Below, in pieces: positions 14,283-23,160 of a stretch of 35,249 nt of DNA (its first letter is position 1; each line of letters starts with the position of its first letter). The notes beneath the pieces are model-generated. The model searched no databases, was not told where the DNA came from, and was given only the letters and a program-made list of their open reading frames with translations. The DNA lies in NCBI GenBank assembly GCA_020425605.1, contig JAGQRH010000037.1, positions 1-35,249 on the forward strand, in the 5' to 3' direction. Both the position numbers and the translations under genes were made by a program. The stretch comes from Planctomycetota bacterium (GTDB lineage Bacteria > Planctomycetota > UBA8742 > UBA2392).

Positions 14283-16982
14283 ATGGATGCGCCGTTTCAC
14301 ACTCTGAGCGTTGAGCAATCCCTGAAGCGTCTGGGCTCCTCGCTCGACGGACTGACGCGAGAGGAGGCCGCGGCGCGGCTCGCCCGTGACGGGCGAAACG
14401 AGTTGCCACCGCCGAAGCGTTCGTCCTGGATCCTGATTCTGCTTCGCCAGTTTGCAGGGCCGCTGATTGCGGTGCTGATCGCCGCGGCCGTCGTATCGGT
14501 TCTGCTGGGCGACATCAACGACGCACTCTTCATCGGCGGCGTGCTCGTCTTCAATGCGCTGATCGGCTTCTTCCAGGAAGTGAAGGCCGAGCGCGAGATC
14601 ATTCGGCTCTTCACCCTGATGCGCACCATGACACGCGTCGAACGCGAGGATGAGCTTCAGGAAATTGACTCGGTTGATTTGGTCGTCGGCGACATCGTGT
14701 GGCTTGAGAGCGGTGCCCGCGTCCCCGCGGACATGCGCCTCGTATCCGAGCGCGACCTGAAGATCGACGAATCTGCCCTCACCGGCGAGAGCATGGCCGC
14801 CAGCAAGGACCCGGCTCCGCTGGACGATCTTGAGGCAGTTGCCGCCGACCGGGTCAATATGCTCTTCGCAGGCACAGGCATAACCCGCGGCCGCGCCGTC
14901 GGCCTGGTCACCGCAACTGGCGTGAACACGGAACTGGGCGAAGTCGCCGCCGGCCTGGAGCAAACCCGCCGAGCCAAGCCGCCGCTGGTCATGCGCATGG
15001 AGAAGCTGAGCAGGCACATCGCGCTTGGCACTGTGATCGCCTGCGTCGCGGTATTTGGCGTTGGGCTTCTGCGCGGTTTCCCGATTGGAGAGACCTTCCT
15101 GATTTCAGTGGCGCTGGCGGTTGCCGCAATCCCTGAAGGGCTGCCGGTCGCAATCACCTTGTCGCTGGCCGTGGGGCTCAAGCGTATGGCAGCACGGCGC
15201 GTTCTCGTGCGGCGATTGGACGCAGTCGAAGGGCTGGGCTCATGCACGGTGATCTGCACCGACAAGACCGGCACGCTTACGCTGAACCAGCTGACGGTCA
15301 ACCGCATCGCTACGGCGGGCGGACTTCATGAGATCACCGGCGCTGGCTACTCGCCTGAAGGCGAGGTGATCTGCCTGGAGGGAGAGCAATCTGATACCGC
15401 TCTCAAAGCACTTCTACTGAGTGCGTGTCTGGCCAATGAAGCAACCCTCGCTCGTGCCAAGGGTGACGAGTTTCACGTGTCTGGCGATCCGACAGATGTT
15501 GCGCTGCTGGTGGCGGGGCGCAAGCTGGGGCTCAAGCGCGAGCAGTTGCTAGAGGAACATATCGAGGTCGCCCCTGTACCCTTCGAGAGCGATCGCCAGT
15601 TTGCGGCTTCGTACAACCGCGTCGGCGAGGATCTGGCTGTGCACGTCAAAGGCGCGCCAGAACAGGTGCTTTCCATGTGTGTGAACGCGCTCGGCCCGGA
15701 TGGATCCACCGTGCCGCTGGACGAGCAGGCGGTGCGACTCCGGCTGTCAGAGCTGTCATCTACCGGCCTGCGAGTGCTCGGCGTAGCACGCGGCCCGGCA
15801 CCGTCGGGCATCAGCCGCGAAGACGCTCCCATTCGTCCTGAAGGTCTTACATTTCTGGGGCTCGTCGCGATGCGCGATGCACCCAGGGCCGAGGCCATGG
15901 AAGCAATCCGCGCCTGCCACGATGCCAGCGTTCGGGTCATTGTCGCGACCGGCGACCACGCCGAAACCGCACTTGCAGTCGCCATTGAACTGGGAGTTGT
16001 TGCGCGGGGCGCACGCGCGATTACCGGGCGAGAGATTGAAACCCTCGATGAAGACGGGTTCGCGACCGCTGCGCGTGAGATCAACGTGTTTGCCCGCGTA
16101 ACCCCGCTGCACAAGCTGCGCCTGGTGCAGGCACTGCAACAACGGGGCGAGCTCGTGGCCATGACCGGCGATGGCGCAAACGATGCGGGCGCGCTGAAAG
16201 CCGCACACGTGGGCGTAGCGATGGGCAAGCGCGGAACCGACGTGGCCAAAGAAGCCGCGCGCGTCGTAATCACGGATGACAATTTCGCCAGCATCGTAGG
16301 CGGAATTGAGGAAGGCCGCATCGTCCATGACAACGTGCGGAACGTGGTCGCCCTGCTGGTGACGACCGGTGTTGGCGAAGTCCTTGCAATCCTGCTGACG
16401 ATTCTGGCGGGCCTTCCGATGCCGATGACGGCCGTGCAGCTGTTGTGGGCGAACCTGGTGACCGAAGGCTTACAGGTGATCGGCCTGGCGCTGGAGCCCG
16501 GGGCCAAGGGAATCCTGCACAGGCCGCCGCGCCCGCCCAATGAACGAATACTCAACCGGTTGATGATCCAACGCACCGTGATCGTGGCCGGCGTAATCGG
16601 AGTCGCAATTGCGGGCTCATACGGCTACATGCTGAACGTTGCGCACATGACGCCATTTGAGGCCGGCAATCTGGCCGTGCTGTTGCTTGTATTGATCGAG
16701 AACGTGCACATCGGCAACTGCCGCAGCGAGTACGAATCCGGCTTCACGAACTCGCCGCTGCGCAATCCTTGGCTGCTGGGCGCCGCCTTGCTGGCGCAGG
16801 CCGTTCACTTGCTCGCAATGAATTGGGAACCGACGCAAAAGATGCTCGGCCTCCAGCCGGTCAGCGTGACCATGTGGCTGGCGATGTTCGGACTCAGCCT
16901 TGGCGTCTTTGCCGCTGTGGAACTGCACAAACTGTGGCTGCGCCTGCGAGAGAAGAAGGCCGCTGTGCCGGTTGAAGCCTAG
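14283..16982 (+). CDS. P2-type cation-transporting ATPase
   Basis: The 899-residue protein starts at ATG 14283, where the family N-terminus (HTLSVEQSLKRLGSSLDGLTREEA) begins; an ATG seven codons upstream is possible. It has the actuator TGES motif (about residue 166), VAAIPEGLP in the fourth membrane helix, the phosphorylated Asp in CTDKTGTLT (about residue 326), nucleotide-site KGAPEQ, and MTGDGANDAGALKAA in the hinge. About ten membrane helices are expected. P2 ATPases pump Ca, Na/K or H ions across the inner membrane. The sixth helix reads NLVTEGLQ, with Glu where calcium pumps have Asp (NLVTDGLP), so ion selectivity is uncertain. Its stop shares CTAG with the convergent gene. Confidence 0.92.
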   Translation: MDAPFHTLSVEQSLKRLGSSLDGLTREEAAARLARDGRNELPPPKRSSWILILLRQFAGPLIAVLIAAAVVSVLLGDINDALFIGGVLVFNALIGFFQEVKAEREIIRLFTLMRTMTRVEREDELQEIDSVDLVVGDIVWLESGARVPADMRLVSERDLKIDESALTGESMAASKDPAPLDDLEAVAADRVNMLFAGTGITRGRAVGLVTATGVNTELGEVAAGLEQTRRAKPPLVMRMEKLSRHIALGTVIACVAVFGVGLLRGFPIGETFLISVALAVAAIPEGLPVAITLSLAVGLKRMAARRVLVRRLDAVEGLGSCTVICTDKTGTLTLNQLTVNRIATAGGLHEITGAGYSPEGEVICLEGEQSDTALKALLLSACLANEATLARAKGDEFHVSGDPTDVALLVAGRKLGLKREQLLEEHIEVAPVPFESDRQFAASYNRVGEDLAVHVKGAPEQVLSMCVNALGPDGSTVPLDEQAVRLRLSELSSTGLRVLGVARGPAPSGISREDAPIRPEGLTFLGLVAMRDAPRAEAMEAIRACHDASVRVIVATGDHAETALAVAIELGVVARGARAITGREIETLDEDGFATAAREINVFARVTPLHKLRLVQALQQRGELVAMTGDGANDAGALKAAHVGVAMGKRGTDVAKEAARVVITDDNFASIVGGIEEGRIVHDNVRNVVALLVTTGVGEVLAILLTILAGLPMPMTAVQLLWANLVTEGLQVIGLALEPGAKGILHRPPRPPNERILNRLMIQRTVIVAGVIGVAIAGSYGYMLNVAHMTPFEAGNLAVLLLVLIENVHIGNCRSEYESGFTNSPLRNPWLLGAALLAQAVHLLAMNWEPTQKMLGLQPVSVTMWLAMFGLSLGVFAAVELHKLWLRLREKKAAVPVEA

Positions 16983-17269
16983 CCGTACATGAGCCGGCCG
17001 ATAACGACCAGCGCACTGCCGATCATGGCAACGATGTTCGCGCTGATCAGCACCCAGTTTCGCAGTGCCACGCCATAGGCGAACCAGCTTGCCACGGCCC
17101 AGAAAGCCACGCAGAACGCGGACAGGCTTACGTCCCGGGCACTTCGCGTTGTGAAAATCTCGTATGCCTGAATATAGAAGAACAGGTTCCCGGCGATTCC
17201 GACGACATACATGTACCGCTGGAACCAGCGGGGAAGCTTGGCAGGCGGGACTGGCGTTTCGGTTGTCAT
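16979..17269 (-). CDS. SemiSWEET/PQ-loop-like small transporter
   Basis: The 96-residue protein has three membrane helices, matching one triple-helix bundle of the SWEET/SemiSWEET family. After the first helix it reads YIQAYEIFTTRSARDVSLSA, resembling the family PQ-loop (Pro-Gln followed by a basic/Ser-Val block), with Ile in place of Pro. The WFAYGVAL and ISANIVAM segments fit the conserved YG and Asn positions. Bacterial SemiSWEETs form dimers that move sugars across the membrane. The ATG overlaps the stop of the upstream porin-like gene (TGATG), so the two are translationally coupled. The substrate is unknown. Confidence 0.72.
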   Translation of the reverse strand: MTTETPVPPAKLPRWFQRYMYVVGIAGNLFFYIQAYEIFTTRSARDVSLSAFCVAFWAVASWFAYGVALRNWVLISANIVAMIGSALVVIGRLMYG

Positions 17270-18651
17270 CAGAAGTCCAGATACAGCCCGATGCGGAACC
17301 GCAGGCTGCTGCCGGACGACGAATTCGGGTCTTCGCGCTTGCCGCGGCCGAATCCATTGAGGTTGTAGTTTTCGCGCTCACTGATGGTGAATTCGCCGAA
17401 CGCGGTCATGGTCGGGAACACCCGCACGGCCAGCGAAAGCTCCCAACCCTTGATGTTCGTATTCAACACTTCGCTGTTGAACTCCGGAATCAGCGCGTCG
17501 GCCTCAATGTAGAAGTAGTGGAACGCGAAGCTGAAGTCCCAGCGCTGGTCAAACTGTTCCATGCCCCAGCTTACGCCTGCGTCGAATGCCTGGTCGTTGC
17601 GCTCGGCGCGGGCATCCTGCTGCTCGTTGGCGTGCAGGTTGTACGTGCCATGAAACCAGGCCTTCACGCGCGCTCGCCTGGTGCGCAACAGCACCAGCTC
17701 GGCATAGACTTCACCGATCAGGAACTCTGACTGGATCTCGCCATTGCTGCCGAGAACGTTGGTCGTCTGGCTCAGGTAGCCCAGGCCCAAGGTCTGTGAA
17801 ATGCCCTCTTCTCCGTCAAACCAGTGCATTCCGACGACCACCCGAAACTCGATGTCGCTGTTGATCTCCGGCGCGATCTCGCCTTCAGGTGTGAGCTGCG
17901 GACGCTCAAAGGGCGCGAAGTCGAGACGGAACTGCCCCCCGATGTAGACCGGCGGCGTTTTCGGCTCAGTCGAGGGAATGCCAATATTGTTCTGCGAAAG
18001 GTAGCCCTGGACGCTCACCGCCTGGATTCGCGGCAGAATGCGAGACACCGCCTCAGGCAGAAAACGGTCGAAACGAACGCTCTCGGACAGGCCCTGGAAG
18101 TGGTAGTCGCGGTCGAACAACAGCTCGGTGCCGGTCCACGGTGTGGGGAAGCGCCCCAGTGTAACCTGCAGCGTGCGCTCCAGTTCGAAGTCGAGCAGGA
18201 AGCGATCGAAAGAAACGCCGATGCGCGAGCCGAAGCCGGGAAATGGCAGCCACGAAACGGTTGGTACCGGCTTTCCGTTCTGGTCAAGCACCGAAGTGGT
18301 GAGGCGTACGTCATAGCGCAGACGCTGATTTTCCTGGTCGAACGCCGTGCCGAAGACGCCAAGATGCAGCCGGAATTCCGGACGGTTGAACGTCTCGGTC
18401 TGGCTCTCGAACAGCATGTGGTAGCGAACGCCGACATCGCCGTAGATCTGGGCGATGGTCTTGCTGCGCAGTTCCTGGTCAAGCGATTGACGCTCCCGCT
18501 GCTCTACGCGGCTGCGCAGGTTGGCCAGTTCATTCTCAAGCCGCTGTATGCGGATCTTGAGGTCTTCTTCGACGTCGGTGCTAGTGTCCTGCGCCAGCAG
18601 CGGCGCGGCCGTAAACAACAACAACAGCAGCAACAGAAGGAATCGAATCAC
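17269..18651 (-). CDS. Outer-membrane porin-like beta-barrel with N-terminal coiled coil
   Basis: I chose GTG 18651, whose first bases overlap the TGA of the upstream gene (GTGA). This gives 460 residues and a compact signal peptide (VIRFLLLLLLLLFTAAPLLAQ). Residues about 30-65 form a coiled coil (LKIRIQRLENELANLRSRVEQRE), followed by many alternating amphipathic strands with aromatic girdles. The C-terminus ends RIGLYLDF, the terminal Phe pattern recognised by the Bam machinery. This architecture matches putative porins that use a coiled coil to attach to the cell wall or trimerise. The Leu codons of the signal peptide form a (TTG/CTG) repeat. The downstream SemiSWEET-like gene is coupled, suggesting a small-molecule uptake route. 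Confidence 0.75.
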   Translation of the reverse strand: MIRFLLLLLLLLFTAAPLLAQDTSTDVEEDLKIRIQRLENELANLRSRVEQRERQSLDQELRSKTIAQIYGDVGVRYHMLFESQTETFNRPEFRLHLGVFGTAFDQENQRLRYDVRLTTSVLDQNGKPVPTVSWLPFPGFGSRIGVSFDRFLLDFELERTLQVTLGRFPTPWTGTELLFDRDYHFQGLSESVRFDRFLPEAVSRILPRIQAVSVQGYLSQNNIGIPSTEPKTPPVYIGGQFRLDFAPFERPQLTPEGEIAPEINSDIEFRVVVGMHWFDGEEGISQTLGLGYLSQTTNVLGSNGEIQSEFLIGEVYAELVLLRTRRARVKAWFHGTYNLHANEQQDARAERNDQAFDAGVSWGMEQFDQRWDFSFAFHYFYIEADALIPEFNSEVLNTNIKGWELSLAVRVFPTMTAFGEFTISERENYNLNGFGRGKREDPNSSSGSSLRFRIGLYLDF

Positions 18652-21590
18652 GCCCACGCTTTGACAAGCATCCACACGAACAGTGCACCCAGGATGAAGG
18701 TCGCTACCGCAATTCCTGCGAGTGTCGGCCACAACAGCTCCTGGGTCCAGCCTTCCAACGGTTCGTCTTCGCGGGGGGAGATCCTAGTTTTGTCTGCAGC
18801 AGGAAGCACGACCGTAGCATGCGCAGCCGAGTGCCGGCGAGAGTCCAGTACTTCCCACAGCCGATCCAGATCCGCCGACAGCGTTGATTCCGCCGCAGGA
18901 CGTCGAGCCGTAGCTGCCGGCGCCGGCTCTGATTCCGGTTCGGGCTCATCGCCCGGCACCGCTGGCGCCCGCCCGCTGACGCGATCTTCTTCCCACTCAG
19001 ACTCGACGGTTTCGCGTAGGCGCGCAGATGCAGCGACCAGCAGGTCCAGGTCATCTTCCTGGTCCACGTCGCCATTCGAATCAGCCAGTCGCGCCGATGC
19101 TGCGGCCTCCTGCCGGCGCGAAACTTCATCCAGCAATTCACTGAGCGAGGCCGGTGCGCGCTCAGCAGAGCGCTGCAGCTCGTTCACAATCTCGCCGATC
19201 GCCTTCGTTGGGACGCGCTCACCAGAGCGCGGGCGAGCGTTGCGGACCTCTGCGCGCTGGGCATTCAATTCGGGCGGACGGTCCTCGAACACGGTGGCTG
19301 CAGAACCCGTCTCGTCGTCCTGCGCGGGATCGTCGTCGGCGGAATCAGGCAATTCGTGCAAGTCGGCGGCATCCGGTGCGCGGCGACGTATCTCGGTCCG
19401 GCGCTCGCTCAGTGCGACGAGATCGGTTCGTGACGCCTCAGATGCCTCGCGAAGCTTGACGGCCACTGCCTCCGCCTGCTCGATCAAGCGCAGAGTCTCT
19501 TCGCGCTCCTGCTTCAGGCGACGGCTCAGGCCATCTGTGATCTTCTTGACTCGATTGCTGTGCTGCGCACTCACCGCGGCCGGGCGCGGCTTGGCCGTCG
19601 CAGATCGCGTAGACGGCTGGTCACGCCGCCCGGAATCGGCAACGGCCCGCGGCGGATAGACCCAGCTCGAAACCGCGGATGCGGCCTGTGCAGCGTCCGG
19701 CGCACCGTCCGGTTCTGTGCCGGGCTTCAGCTTCTCGGTAATCCGGTCGTCATCCTTGGCCCGAACGTTTACCGCCTCTATTGCCTCTTCATCGACGGTG
19801 TCGTCGCCATCCGCCTCATCTGCCTCATCGTCTTCAAAGTCGGCGTCGTACTCTGCGTCAGTGCCAATCTCCGGAACAATGCGGTCTTCATGGGAGACGT
19901 GGACTTTCTCAAGGAAGTCCGTGTTGACGTCCGAGGGCTCGGGCAATTCTTGTGGCTCAGGCCGCTTGGCTTTGCGGCGCGCCGAGGCCGCGGCTGACGA
20001 CTCCGTTGGGTAATCCGGCGATGTTTCAGAACTCGGCTGCGCCATCGGCGGCGGTCCGTCTTCGGCCGGCACCAACTCGGCGGTCGTATCTCCTGTGTGG
20101 TCCTTTTTTGCCAGTATCTCGGACACATAGAAGCGCTGCGTGTCTTTGCCGCCGGCGACCTTTTCATCGGAAAGCGGCTCAAGTCCGGCGGGCTCTCCGC
20201 TTTGGTGGCGGGCGCGCTCACGCGCGACGGCATCCTTGTCGACCTTGTCCGTTCCTTCCGGGACGGGCAGATCGGGCGGTTCGCGGTCTTCGCGCTTGAA
20301 TTTGTCGGTCTCGCGCTTTTCTGCCTCTTCCAGGTCGGACTCTGCTGACAACTCCGCCGGTGCGGACTCTGGCTCAAGCGACAGCGATGGACTCTCGGCA
20401 TCCAGCGACATCGGCTCGGCCATCGCGGCCAGGCTCGGCTCGTCGTCTGGGCCGAAGGACATCCCCTCGTCGCTGCCGAATGCGGGGCCGGGCTTGAGGG
20501 TGTCCGTATCAGAGTCGTCTTCCGAGAACAGATCCGGGGCATTCGGCCCCGCCTCCGCCTCAGGTCGAATTCCTAGCGGCTGTGTGCTGTTCACGACGGT
20601 CGGTGAGATCGTCGGGAAACCACCGCTGTTCTTCTTCTGCTCGTGCAGGCTCTGCGTCTGGTTGTAGAAGTTGACCGTGTCACGCACTACGGCATTGGGA
20701 TCGGCTGCACGCGGATCGACGTCTCTGCGCGGCTCGACCTTGTTCGTGATCTTCTCCCCGTCCACTTCCGGCCGCCGCGGATGAACCGTTGTCAGGTCTT
20801 CATCGCGCTGGGCATTGCGGCTGATCTTGTCGGTGATTCGTTCCGGCTCAGAATCGTCGTCAAAGTCAACTTCGTCCCATCCGCCGGTCTCCGGGGCAGC
20901 AAAGGCCTCGGCGATGAGCATGCCAGTGTCTGACGCACTGGCAGGAGCCAGGTCCTCCAACTCTTCGCGTTTTGGCGGCAATTCGTCCGTGTGCGGGCGG
21001 ACCGTCTGCAGCTGGTTTCGCCGTGGGTCATCCAGCAGGTCCGTGTCATCCTGGTCTTCGCCGTCATCGGCACCGGCATCGAGTTCCGGCGAGGTGAGGT
21101 CCGGGACGCTGTCCAGCAACTCGGGCTCGGCAGCATTGGGCAGCAGAGTATCGGCAGACGGCTCGAAGCTGACGGGCTCAAGAGCCTCGGTCTCTCCATT
21201 GCCGGGCTGAAGCGGCTCAAGGGCGTCGTCCGCGAAAGCTGGCTCCGGCATCATTTCGTCGCCGCCAAATGGCGAGTCGCCGAAGTGTGTGTCAAAGATG
21301 TCGGTGCCGTTGTCCTTGCTGTGGCCGTTGCCATCGGCAGTGCGCGGGGCAACTTCCGTATCGGTGCCCCTGCCTGGCGCTTCAGTGTGCAGGCCCGGAA
21401 TCTCGGTAGCATTGCCCTTGCCGTTCCCGTTGCCGCGTGTGGGGGTATCAAGGTAGGTGCCGTCTTCCAGCGGCTTGAGCTGGCCGGAACCTTCCAGGAA
21501 ATGGGCAAACGAGGAGCCGTACTCGGCCTGCTCGCCGGGGAAATGACCGGCCAGGTCTGCTCGCTTCGCCTTTCCAAGATCACGGGGCAT
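18648..21590 (-). CDS. Giant acidic disordered tail-anchored protein
   Basis: The 980-residue protein is low in hydrophobic residues and rich in Asp, Glu, Pro, Ser and Thr, so most of it is probably disordered. The only hydrophobic segment is at residues 952-977 near the C-terminus (WPTLAGIAVATFILGALFVW), which makes it a tail-anchored membrane protein with a cytoplasmic body. A basic coiled coil lies at about 678-735. A short motif recurs: RITDKI (251), KITNKV (280), RITEKL (616), KITDGL (683) and weaker ETDKF (427) and GTDKV (446). No signal peptide is seen. I do not recognise a family. The porin-like gene is coupled to its stop codon. The open frame is far longer than chance and its composition is consistent along its length. 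Confidence 0.7.
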   Translation of the reverse strand: MPRDLGKAKRADLAGHFPGEQAEYGSSFAHFLEGSGQLKPLEDGTYLDTPTRGNGNGKGNATEIPGLHTEAPGRGTDTEVAPRTADGNGHSKDNGTDIFDTHFGDSPFGGDEMMPEPAFADDALEPLQPGNGETEALEPVSFEPSADTLLPNAAEPELLDSVPDLTSPELDAGADDGEDQDDTDLLDDPRRNQLQTVRPHTDELPPKREELEDLAPASASDTGMLIAEAFAAPETGGWDEVDFDDDSEPERITDKISRNAQRDEDLTTVHPRRPEVDGEKITNKVEPRRDVDPRAADPNAVVRDTVNFYNQTQSLHEQKKNSGGFPTISPTVVNSTQPLGIRPEAEAGPNAPDLFSEDDSDTDTLKPGPAFGSDEGMSFGPDDEPSLAAMAEPMSLDAESPSLSLEPESAPAELSAESDLEEAEKRETDKFKREDREPPDLPVPEGTDKVDKDAVARERARHQSGEPAGLEPLSDEKVAGGKDTQRFYVSEILAKKDHTGDTTAELVPAEDGPPPMAQPSSETSPDYPTESSAAASARRKAKRPEPQELPEPSDVNTDFLEKVHVSHEDRIVPEIGTDAEYDADFEDDEADEADGDDTVDEEAIEAVNVRAKDDDRITEKLKPGTEPDGAPDAAQAASAVSSWVYPPRAVADSGRRDQPSTRSATAKPRPAAVSAQHSNRVKKITDGLSRRLKQEREETLRLIEQAEAVAVKLREASEASRTDLVALSERRTEIRRRAPDAADLHELPDSADDDPAQDDETGSAATVFEDRPPELNAQRAEVRNARPRSGERVPTKAIGEIVNELQRSAERAPASLSELLDEVSRRQEAAASARLADSNGDVDQEDDLDLLVAASARLRETVESEWEEDRVSGRAPAVPGDEPEPESEPAPAATARRPAAESTLSADLDRLWEVLDSRRHSAAHATVVLPAADKTRISPREDEPLEGWTQELLWPTLAGIAVATFILGALFVWMLVKAWA

Positions 21591-21618
21591 GCAAGTACCC
21601 GAACGGAAACCAACCCAC

Positions 21619-21624
21619 AGTATA
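21619..21624 (-). promoter_or_regulatory. Putative -10 element (TATACT) for the 980-aa protein
   Basis: The minus strand reads GGTATACTGTGGG, 29 bases before ATG 21590. No clear -35 is seen. It resembles the element at 12232-12237. Confidence 0.3.
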
Positions 21625-21670
21625 CCGACAAACCCAGCCAGCCGGGCGCAAGATTTGGTGAGCCTTCGGG

Positions 21671-22795
21671 TTAGGGCTCAAGCCAGAAATAGCTGCCATC
21701 GCGCCGAATTGCCCGACGTCCGGCCGGTCCGGTCTGCGTGCACGCGGCCGCGTACTCGGCCGCCTCATCCGGGGCAACCTCAAATCCCACGGCGGGCGAG
21801 GCTTCGTAATCAGCCCACCCCAGGCGGCCAAGATCGGAAGTGGGATCCGACAGTTGCTTGGCGGCAAACGTAAGCTCATGTAGGCCTCGGGGCCAGCGAC
21901 CTGACGTGCGCCTGAAGTCATTCGCACGGCGGCGGATGAATTCGAGCCGTTCGTCGCGCAGGCTGCCCAGGCGCTCCTGCAGGCTGGTGTTGCTGCCGTC
22001 GCACAGCGCCCAGCCGCGCTCGTCGCGCCCCAGCTCAATGCGCTGCAACGTGCCATCCATAGCCACCAGGCGGAACTTTGCGCCCCAATAGGCCGGCTTC
22101 AACAACCCCTCAACGGCCAGTTTGCCCGCCCAGCCCGGTAGTGCATGCTGCGGGTCTGGGTAGCGCGCTGCACGGGGCGGGATTTCCATCGAAGTGGTCG
22201 CCTGCCAGAGCACGCCATCCAGATTGACCAGGCCGGATTCATCGAACGCGTAGTCGACCCTGAATTCTCGGCCATCCACGCTCCCCCACAGCGTTACCGC
22301 CATTACCAGAAAGCCTTCAGGCAGCGTCGGAGTTGGACCGTCGTCCAACAGGTCCAGCGGTTGGGGGCCGCTTTCGTAGTAGTTCCGCCCACCCGCCCGG
22401 CGGGCAAACACGCTTGCACCGGCATTGAACACCGTGGTGGCGAGATCCTGGGGCCCGAAGCCCAGTGCCGTCTCGAGGGCCGCATCGTCCCCAGCGCGCA
22501 TGGAGGTCATTGCTGCCACCAGGTCATGCTCGCGCTCGTCTGCACCCATAGCGATCAGCCAAGCCTGCGGATCAAGTCGGGTTGCCAGTTCATTGCCATG
22601 TCTGGCAATGCCGGGGCCCTTGCCTAGCTGAGCCCTAAACGACGCCAGATTTCCGCCACGCAACGCTGATTCCGCCGCAAGAAGGCTGCGTGGCGGGGGA
22701 GGCGCCGGCGCATCGGGCGGCGCGCACGCGGGCAAAAACAAAAGCACGAGGGCAGCCAAAGCCGGCCCTCGTGCCATTTTGGTTCGATCGGCCAT
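21671..22795 (-). CDS. Lipoprotein whose signal-peptide codons contain the rpsT terminator
   Basis: The 374-residue protein starts at ATG 22795, one base after the rpsT stop codon; ATG 22777 is an alternative that gives a shorter signal peptide. The signal peptide ends in lipobox LPAC, followed by a Pro-rich linker. The mature part (about 320 residues) is a mix of helices and strands with DPQAWLIAMGADE and VMAVTLWGSVDGREFRVDYAF. I do not recognise a family. The codons for the hydrophobic core of the signal peptide form a perfect hairpin followed by TTTTGTTTTT on the minus strand, so expression after rpsT may depend on readthrough. Confidence 0.62.
   Translation of the reverse strand: MADRTKMARGPALAALVLLFLPACAPPDAPAPPPPRSLLAAESALRGGNLASFRAQLGKGPGIARHGNELATRLDPQAWLIAMGADEREHDLVAAMTSMRAGDDAALETALGFGPQDLATTVFNAGASVFARRAGGRNYYESGPQPLDLLDDGPTPTLPEGFLVMAVTLWGSVDGREFRVDYAFDESGLVNLDGVLWQATTSMEIPPRAARYPDPQHALPGWAGKLAVEGLLKPAYWGAKFRLVAMDGTLQRIELGRDERGWALCDGSNTSLQERLGSLRDERLEFIRRRANDFRRTSGRWPRGLHELTFAAKQLSDPTSDLGRLGWADYEASPAVGFEVAPDEAAEYAAACTQTGPAGRRAIRRDGSYFWLEP
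22734..22774 (-). terminator. Intrinsic terminator of rpsT inside the next coding region
   Basis: On the minus strand GCACGAGGGC pairs perfectly with GCCCTCGTGC across an 11-base loop, followed by TTTTGTTTTT. It starts 23 bases after the rpsT stop codon, the usual distance, yet lies within codons 8-21 of the downstream lipoprotein gene. Confidence 0.75.
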
Positions 22796-22796
22796 G

Positions 22797-23057
22797 CTAT
22801 CCGGCCTTGACTGCAGCCCGCTTGAGGCGCGCCTTGATTCGATTGGCGCGGCTGGTAGGAATCACATTGCGCTTTGCGGCCTTGTCCAACTTGGACTCAA
22901 CGCCGGAAAGAAGCTTCGCTGCGGTATCTTCCTTCTTGGAAGCTGCAACACGGTAGCGCTTGATCTGGGTGCGCAACTCGGAGCGGACGGTGCGGTTGTG
23001 CTCGCGCGTCTTTTCGTTCTGGCGGTTGCGCTTCTTGGCCTGGTTCGAGTGTGCCAT
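22797..23057 (-). CDS. rpsT: Ribosomal protein S20 (bS20)
   Basis: The 86-residue basic protein begins MAHSNQAKKRNRQNEKTR and contains the family pattern of Lys/Arg-rich long helices with AAKLLSGVESKLDKAAKRNVI and SRANRIKARL. It binds 16S rRNA early in 30S subunit assembly. The start has GAGGAA six bases upstream. The length fits the family (85-90 residues). It is followed by an intrinsic terminator that overlaps the next gene. Confidence 0.97.
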   Translation of the reverse strand: MAHSNQAKKRNRQNEKTREHNRTVRSELRTQIKRYRVAASKKEDTAAKLLSGVESKLDKAAKRNVIPTSRANRIKARLKRAAVKAG

Positions 23058-23160
23058 TGCTTCCTCAAGTACTAACTTCAGTTCGTCCTGTTACACCCCG
23101 GAAATCTCCGGGTTGGGCGTCGAAGTGTAGTAATTCCGCCCGGCCCCGCAACGGGGATGC

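Noticed and set aside
15473..16576. A 367-codon minus-strand open frame antisense to the P-type ATPase
   Set aside because: Composition is dominated by Ser, Arg, Thr and Ala, as expected for antisense of a conserved gene.
18612..18640. CAA/CAG-like triplet run in the porin-like gene
   Set aside because: It is simply the TTG/CTG Leu codons of the signal peptide core; no sign of a repeat element.
17824..19659. A 611-codon open frame on the plus strand, antisense to the porin-like and 980-aa genes
   Set aside because: It is Ser/Arg-rich with no domain, lacks a ribosome-binding site, and mirrors the high-GC codon pattern of the opposite strand.
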